A stretch of DNA of 64,000 nt from Gloeocapsa sp. DLM2.Bin57 (lineage in GTDB: Bacteria; Cyanobacteriota; Cyanobacteriia; Cyanobacteriales; Gloeocapsaceae). Positions within the stretch are counted from its first letter, which is position 1; every line of letters begins with the position of its first letter. This document shows, piece by piece, positions 59,137 to 64,000 of this stretch. The stretch is from positions 1 through 64,000 of the forward strand of contig RECR01000065.1 of the NCBI GenBank assembly GCA_007693955.1, given 5' to 3'. The position numbers were made by a program, and so were the translations under genes. Under the pieces are notes generated by a model. It did no database searches. It saw only the letters and a list, made by a program, of their open reading frames with translations, and was not told where the DNA came from.

Positions 59137-59275
59137 AGTTCGGAGTACTGCAAAGCGCAGCACCGATAGTAGAAGGAGTAATTCTGAATTTAGAATGAGC
59201 GAATTAATTCTTCATTCTTCATTTCCCTGTTCCTTTTAACTCCGAACTCCGTTTCTCCGAACTCATACTAAAGTA
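59137..59275. repeat. Dispersed intergenic repeat copy D, flanked by inverted repeats
   Basis: AGTTCGGAGT at 59137-59146 and ACTCCGAACT at 59239-59248 are perfect 10-base inverted repeats, and CTCCGAACTCAT recurs at 59255. Between them lie GAATTTAGAATGAGCGAA and TTCATTCTTCATTTCCCT, blocks shared with 37527-37679 and 49021-49101. No gene is supported in this gap. Confidence 0.6.
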
Positions 59276-59277
59276 AA

Positions 59278-60195
59278 TTAACAACTACCTGTAAAAGGTA
59301 AAGCTAAATCCAACAATCGATAAATACCAATCAATATACCAGGAGTAGCGAAAGTCCAAAATAAAGCGTTACTCAAGGCTAAACGCCCTGCAAAATTTAA
59401 AGGTAACTTGAATAATCCCTGGAAAATCCACCGATCTAAAGGCATTACTAATGTCCACATCAGAGCCATCCAGGTTAAACCTAAACATAATAAAACCCAA
59501 CGCCAATTATTATTAAACTCGTTAAAAAACCTGTTAGTAAATAACTTTTCTAAATCAGCTTCTAGGGGTACAGATAAATAAACTCCTCCTGTTAACAGAG
59601 AAGTCATTCTGATATCTTCTGCTTCATCTCCAATGACGATCGCATGGATTCTAATTCGGTTATCTCTAGCTTGGGCTATAGTTTCAGGAGCAATACTAGC
59701 TATACCATCGGTGACTAATAATAATTCCCGACAGCGATCGTCTATCGTATTTAATAACCTGATTCCCTCTCGAATGGCTAAATCTAGGTCAGTTCCTCCT
59801 CCTAAATCCCTAATTAAGCTAGGATTAGCTAAAGTTTGATTTAACTCTTGAGTTAGTAATTGACTATCGTCTTTAAATCCCGTAGTTAATTGTCTAGGAA
59901 TACTAGCAAATCCGATAATGGTCACTAAATTTGGTCGTTGCAGAATTCCTGAGTTATTTTTCTCTAGATAAGCGGATACCGCGAGAATTTCTTGATTGAG
60001 TACTGATCCTGGTGCGTTAAACTGTGATTGTGGATAAGTACTCGGATTCAAATCTAGGGCGATCGCCACTGCTACTGTTGGTCTCCCGATACCGAGAAAC
60101 CAAACTAAGAGAGTGGTAAGTAAAAATATCAGCAAAAAGATACAGGGAATTTGAAACAGGGGATAGCGAGTTAGGGGACGAAGATAACTAGTCAT
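59278..60195 (-). CDS. von Willebrand factor A domain membrane protein
   Basis: 305 aa. A hydrophobic helix at 15-37, then a VWA domain (about 40-205), then two helices near 230-255 and 265-295, giving an anchored domain. The MIDAS is partly kept: the first strand reads ALDLNPSTY instead of DxSxS, the Thr motif is GGGTDLDLAI, and the third is LLVTDGIAS. Metal-binding is therefore uncertain. Located six bases after the binding-protein gene on the same strand, so the two probably act together. Confidence 0.82.
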   Translation of the reverse strand: MTSYLRPLTRYPLFQIPCIFLLIFLLTTLLVWFLGIGRPTVAVAIALDLNPSTYPQSQFNAPGSVLNQEILAVSAYLEKNNSGILQRPNLVTIIGFASIPRQLTTGFKDDSQLLTQELNQTLANPSLIRDLGGGTDLDLAIREGIRLLNTIDDRCRELLLVTDGIASIAPETIAQARDNRIRIHAIVIGDEAEDIRMTSLLTGGVYLSVPLEADLEKLFTNRFFNEFNNNWRWVLLCLGLTWMALMWTLVMPLDRWIFQGLFKLPLNFAGRLALSNALFWTFATPGILIGIYRLLDLALPFTGSC

Positions 60196-60201
60196 GATAT
60201 T

Positions 60202-61833
60202 TTATAGTGCTGTAAAACCATGAGTAGCTCCTGCAGGTCCATGATTTCCTGGTGTAGCTTTAACTAAGGGTACTTCACCAAAGATACTTAAATTGATTGA
60301 GCCATCAGCTATAGTAATCCCTTGTTGTAAAGATTGGTAGATATCACCACGATTAGGATTTTGACTGACTGACTCTGTTAATATTTTAGTCGCGTCATAG
60401 GCTGTTTTGGTTCTCCAGCTTACCTTTCCTCTCCATAATTGTAAAGCTTCTTGAGCAAAGGTATCACCAGGGGTAGAACTCCAGGGTACAGCTAAAACCA
60501 GATTACTAATTTTATCTTGTCCTTGTACCAGAATTTGTGGATTATACATCTCATCTCCACCGAGTAACAGCATCTGATTTTGATTATTATCAGCGATATC
60601 AATTGCTTCTGTGATTCTATCCTTACTTAAAGCGAGGATAACGGTATTAGCTTGATTTTGACCGGCTTGATTAATAGCTTGACCAGGGTTAAAACCAGGA
60701 TCATCAATATCGATCGCTTCTACTAATTCCCCATTGACTTGAGGTAAAGTAGCGATTAGTGAATCTTTGAGATTGTTACTATAGTCGCTACTGGAATTAT
60801 AGAAGATAACTACTTTTGGGGTAGTTTTTTGGGTTTGGGCATATTCTAACAGAGTTTGGGCTACAGAATTGAGATAGTCTTCGACTAATTTATCTTCTGC
60901 TTGATTGAGAGAGATTAATCTGAGGTTGGTTCCCTCTATTTTAGTATTGACAGGAGATAATACCGCTAGTTGAGATGATTCGTAGGTTTGCATTGCTAAT
61001 TTACTACTTAAATCAGCTCCATAACCGATTACTGCTAGTATATCGGGATTATCTATTAAGGCTTGGGCTAGGGGTGATGCTATACTTCGATCCCCTGGGT
61101 TTTGGTCAACTACTACTACCTCTAATAACCTACTTCCTTGATTTTGGTTGAATTCTGATTGATATTGCGCTATTCCCCGTAAAATCTCTTGAGCTGAATC
61201 GGGACTACTAGCAATCGGGACAACCGCTGCTATAGTTATGGGTGTTCCTTGTTGCCTAGCTTTAGCGTTGTTGAGATAGATTTGACTTTCTGGATCATTG
61301 GGGTTACTATCTACTGCTTGTTGATAAGCGGCGATCGCTTCTGACCAATTTTGTTGTGCAAAGGCTGTAGCTCCTGCACTTTTTTCAGGATTATCTGCTA
61401 ATAAGATTCTATTCCCTTGACTGATTAAATTAGCTGTACTTGTATTTGGTGTTGGTTGTACACCTCCTCCATTTCCTGTTGGTGTTTGTACATTTCCCCC
61501 ATTTCCTGTTGGTGTTTCTACATTTCCCCCATTTCCTGTTGTCACTGGTTCTAAGCTAGGGGGTTTTGGTCTGAGTAAAAACCAGCCAATTCCTCCTATC
61601 ATCAATACTATTGCTGCTATTGCTCCAGGAATTAGCCAGTTAATCTTAGCTGTCTTTCCAGGATTAACTATTTGGGTTGGTACTACAGTTTTCCCTGGTG
61701 ACATCGCTTCTTTTGGTAAACCACAGATTACACAAACATCCCCATAATTCTCATGAGGAGGATGAGGTCCGGAGCAATTGGGATAATTCTGATTATTTTT
61801 TGGCTCTCCATCACAAGTCCAAGTCTGAGACAT
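60202..61833 (-). CDS. Periplasmic-binding-protein-like (type 1) membrane protein with zinc-ribbon head and TPR
   Basis: 543 aa. Residues 1-45 hold four to five Cys in a zinc-ribbon-like pattern (WTCDGE, NCSGPH, VCVICGLP). A membrane helix lies near 68-88, then three to four copies of TGNGGNVQTP-like repeats, a TPR-like pair (AQQNWSEAIAAYQQAVDSNP), and a leucine/isoleucine/valine-receptor type 1 binding fold (about 200-543). The protein would face the periplasm with a cytoplasmic head. Ligand unknown. First gene of a pair with the VWA protein. The cytoplasmic metal head is unusual for a binding protein. Confidence 0.82.
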   Translation of the reverse strand: MSQTWTCDGEPKNNQNYPNCSGPHPPHENYGDVCVICGLPKEAMSPGKTVVPTQIVNPGKTAKINWLIPGAIAAIVLMIGGIGWFLLRPKPPSLEPVTTGNGGNVETPTGNGGNVQTPTGNGGGVQPTPNTSTANLISQGNRILLADNPEKSAGATAFAQQNWSEAIAAYQQAVDSNPNDPESQIYLNNAKARQQGTPITIAAVVPIASSPDSAQEILRGIAQYQSEFNQNQGSRLLEVVVVDQNPGDRSIASPLAQALIDNPDILAVIGYGADLSSKLAMQTYESSQLAVLSPVNTKIEGTNLRLISLNQAEDKLVEDYLNSVAQTLLEYAQTQKTTPKVVIFYNSSSDYSNNLKDSLIATLPQVNGELVEAIDIDDPGFNPGQAINQAGQNQANTVILALSKDRITEAIDIADNNQNQMLLLGGDEMYNPQILVQGQDKISNLVLAVPWSSTPGDTFAQEALQLWRGKVSWRTKTAYDATKILTESVSQNPNRGDIYQSLQQGITIADGSINLSIFGEVPLVKATPGNHGPAGATHGFTAL

Positions 61834-62256
61834 ATTTGCTATCTCCTTGTTCTACTACTGTACTTATAATACTATTATAATAGTTGCTATTAAATTTATG
61901 TTAACTTTTTCTTTATAATCAAGATTAACTAAGATTTTTATGTTATTATAACTTAAATAATGAAAGTTATTTAACTACCTAACTATTGATTATTAATCTC
62001 AGCCTAGTTGTGGGCTGTCAATCATCTTTGTTGATGGTTAAAATCACTTATTGACAGGGAAGATAGTTTAAAATGCTATTTTATCCCCCTCAAACACCTG
62101 TATCTGTCTTGAATCAGACAGAGTTTACTTAAGTTTACCCAAGGTTAAACTAGGGTATAATCTTAAGTATAAGAATAAGTTATTGACAAAATCACTTGAG
62201 AGCATAACTCAAGTAAAATTCACATCAAATCATAAAAAAAACTAGAGAGAAGAACA
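61834..62256 (+). promoter_or_regulatory. 423-base regulatory gap upstream of the HydE-like gene
   Basis: No gene of reasonable length is seen. It carries TTGACA at 62052-62057 and 62183-62188, a TATAAT at 62156-62161, a palindrome ACTTGAG-N7-CTCAAGT at 62194-62214, and a weaker inverted repeat AGTTTA/TAAACT at 62132-62151. The palindrome lies just 3' of the second TTGACA, the position of a repressor operator. GAGAGAAG precedes the ATG. Confidence 0.55.
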
Positions 62257-63174
62257 ATGAAATTAGTTAAAACAGAAGAAGTTTATGATCTGAAATACTT
62301 AACAAAAAGAGAAATTATCGAACTTTTAAAAGCCCAAGGAAAGTTACAACAAGATTTATTTAAAAGAGCCAGGGAAATCAGATTAGATCAAGTAAAAATG
62401 CGGGGTATCATCGATATTTCTACCGATAGTGAGGACAGAAATTGCTATTATCTAGATCATCAAGCGATTATAGCGATCGCTAAACAAATAAAAGCAGCCA
62501 ATTTAGATACAATTGTTTTACAATCAAGACATAACCTAGAATGGAATAGTCTTTTAGAAGAAGTTATTCCAGTTATCAAAAACGAACTAAATTTAAACAT
62601 AATATTATCTCTAGGAGAGAGAAATAAAGAAGTTTATCAAAAATACGCTAAACTAGGAGTAAACTCATTTGCGCTAGATTTTGGCACATCTAACCCCATT
62701 TTAGCAGCTAACGTTTTCCAAACTCCCCTAAGACAAAGACTACGTTGTCTGAATTTCTTACAACAATTGGGGTTAAAAGTTGAAACAGGAAATATAGTAG
62801 GATTACCTGGACAAACCCTAGAAAATATAGCAGAAGATATTTTATTAACCCTAGAAATTCAACCCAGTGTGATTAATTGTGTACCATTTGTTAATGACTA
62901 TAATAGCCAAGAAGAAATAAACTTAGTTTTAAATACAATTGCTATTTATCGTTTAGGGTTGAAAAAGAGTCTAATTACCTCAGCAAATGCTTTAGAACAA
63001 TTAAAATTAGATGGGAAATTAATGGGAATAAATGCAGGAGCAAATTTATTAAATATTAACTTTACTCCCGCTCAATTTGGTAAACAATATGCAATTCATT
63101 CCCGTCAAAGACTAGTAATTGGATTAGAGCAAGCAGTAGATACACTACAAAGAGCAGGGTTAAAATCAGCTTAA
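62257..63174 (+). CDS. HydE/BioB-like radical-SAM-fold protein lacking the cluster cysteines
   Basis: 305 aa. It follows HydE-type radical SAM enzymes along most of its length: an N-terminal helical lead (LFKRAREIRLDQV), MRGIIDIS at 48-55, DTIVLQS at 84-90, LSLGER at 117-122, RLRCLNFLQQLG, VGLPGQTLE at 181-189 and INAGANLLNINFTP near the end. At the place of CxxxCxxC the protein reads SEDRNCYYLD: only the middle Cys (C63) remains. The fold is kept while the [4Fe-4S] site is lost, so radical SAM chemistry is not expected. Role unknown; no hydrogenase genes surround it. Its end overlaps the FkbM gene by nine bases on the other strand. Confidence 0.75.
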   Translation: MKLVKTEEVYDLKYLTKREIIELLKAQGKLQQDLFKRAREIRLDQVKMRGIIDISTDSEDRNCYYLDHQAIIAIAKQIKAANLDTIVLQSRHNLEWNSLLEEVIPVIKNELNLNIILSLGERNKEVYQKYAKLGVNSFALDFGTSNPILAANVFQTPLRQRLRCLNFLQQLGLKVETGNIVGLPGQTLENIAEDILLTLEIQPSVINCVPFVNDYNSQEEINLVLNTIAIYRLGLKKSLITSANALEQLKLDGKLMGINAGANLLNINFTPAQFGKQYAIHSRQRLVIGLEQAVDTLQRAGLKSA

Positions 63175-64000
63175 TTTCTGCTTAATTTTGCGTAAAATCA
63201 AACTAGAGAGAGAGGAAGTTTCTAGATACTGTTTTTGAGCTTCCAAGCGAGAAATCTGGTTTTTAAGCTGGTAAATTTCCTCTTGTTGAGCTGCAATAGT
63301 AGAATGGCGATCGCGTAAACAAGCGTTAAGTAGAGCACTATGTAATTGTGCGTATCCGAGAGGATCTTTAAGATTACGATCTAAAAGTTTTTCGGGAGAG
63401 AGAAGCAATTCCGGTGCGATACCTTGAAAAGCACAGCGACGCAATTCTTGATAATTATCTTGTAATTCTTGAGTGCGTGGTGAATTAGTATAAGTTAAAA
63501 ACAGATTCACCGCGCCAATTTTATCGATTCTGAGGGGATTTTGTAGGGGGGTTAACCCTTCAGCAGTAATTAACCAACCCCCCATACCCTGAGTGTAAAG
63601 AGTATCTAATACCTTAATTAAAGCATCGCGACGCTCTTGATTGAGATTTTTGGCGGAAACCTCTAACATAATGACACAATCAGGAGAATTAGCTAAAGTT
63701 TGTAAAGCACCTGCTAAAACAGCGAATTCATAACCTTCCACATCGATTTTAACCACATCAACAGAAGATATCTCTAATTTGCTTAAAAAAGCATCGAGAG
63801 GATAAATAGGTATAGTGATTTTCTCTTTGATTTTCGCTCTTCCCGTAGCACCAATACCACTAAAAGAAGATTCTTCAGTCAGATAAAAATCTGTTTCACC
63901 CTCCATCCCACCTAAACAAATTTGATGAGCCTGTATGATATTATTTAAATGATTAAGGGTGATATTTTCTTGTAAAAGCTCATAAGCATAAGGATTAGGT
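63166..64000 (-). CDS. FkbM family methyltransferase, partial (5' end beyond window)
   Basis: The frame continues to the window edge on the minus strand (PNPYAYELLQENITLN near the edge), so at least 277 residues of a longer protein are present. This matches FkbM-type methyltransferases: after the acceptor loop comes a glycine-rich stretch (SSFSGIGATGRAKI), then VDVVKIDVEGYEFAVLAGALQTL with the catalytic core. These enzymes O-methylate sugars in glycolipids and polysaccharides. The C-terminus is a coiled coil (AAQQEEIYQLKNQISRLEAQ) followed by a basic tail. An internal Met at 63906 should not be taken as the start. Confidence 0.88.
   Translation of the reverse strand, partial: PNPYAYELLQENITLNHLNNIIQAHQICLGGMEGETDFYLTEESSFSGIGATGRAKIKEKITIPIYPLDAFLSKLEISSVDVVKIDVEGYEFAVLAGALQTLANSPDCVIMLEVSAKNLNQERRDALIKVLDTLYTQGMGGWLITAEGLTPLQNPLRIDKIGAVNLFLTYTNSPRTQELQDNYQELRRCAFQGIAPELLLSPEKLLDRNLKDPLGYAQLHSALLNACLRDRHSTIAAQQEEIYQLKNQISRLEAQKQYLETSSLSSLILRKIKQKLS

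Noticed and set aside
63166-63906. A 246-aa complete FkbM gene starting at 63906
   Set aside because: The frame continues to the window edge with FkbM-like sequence upstream, so the start is outside the window.

Overview
The window is a stretch of cyanobacterial chromosome. It carries photosystem I genes (psaD, psaK), a phycobilisome core cluster (apcE-apcA-apcB-apcC), the paired clpR-clpP genes, a group 2 sigma factor, a SulP transporter and the cyanobacterial order purC-bamA-lpxC-fabZ-lpxA-lpxB. The octamer GCGATCGC (HIP1) recurs throughout, the base composition is AT-rich, and genes are densely packed on both strands. I see no transposase, integrase, prophage or CRISPR array. The lineage within cyanobacteria cannot be fixed from this window; a unicellular or colonial, low-GC type is a guess.

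Layout. 1-10 kb: the end of a secreted calcium-loop/PPC-like repeat protein with a perfect recent tandem duplication; tyrS-pyrF; a beta-CASP-like hydrolase; psaD; a tight four-gene formaldehyde-oxidation operon (glutathione-dependent dehydrogenase, Uma2 nuclease, S-formylglutathione hydrolase, Lin0512 protein); hemW. 10-20 kb: PIN/TRAM membrane protein, small conserved genes, a hydrogenase-type maturation protease, psaK, a glucose-use pair (glk-glcP), a YraQ-type permease with a CxxC mini-thioredoxin, and an OxlT-like transporter. 20-30 kb: a VAO-type FAD oxidase coupled to an internally deleted fumarase, queG, the 4.5S SRP RNA, a P-type ATPase, a Ser/Thr kinase, clpR-clpP and tRNA-Ser. 29.5-34 kb: one giant RTX-type protein. 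34-40 kb: phosphoesterase, sigma factor, an intact hicB beside a decayed hicA, and a fused SpmA/SpmB protein. 40-46 kb: outer-membrane assembly and lipid A synthesis. 46-52 kb: a TAXI-TRAP transporter, an FHA protein and SulP. 52-58 kb: secG, a metalloprotease and the apc cluster. 58-64 kb: methyltransferase, a VWA/periplasmic-binding-protein pair, a radical-SAM-fold protein that has lost its cluster cysteines, and a partial FkbM methyltransferase.

How the genes work together. Light harvesting (apc) and photosystem I (psaD, psaK) sit beside carbon supply functions (SulP; glk-glcP for sugar). The bamA-lpx block builds the outer membrane, and the large RTX and PPC proteins are exported surface or secreted products. 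The formaldehyde operon converts S-hydroxymethylglutathione to formate plus glutathione.

The most unusual items are the HydE-like pseudoenzyme at 62257-63174, whose promoter region contains a palindrome; the mini-fumarase at 19944-20480; the perfect 365-bp duplication at the left edge; the zinc-ribbon/TPR binding protein paired with a VWA protein; and a family of degenerate intergenic repeats shared by four gaps.
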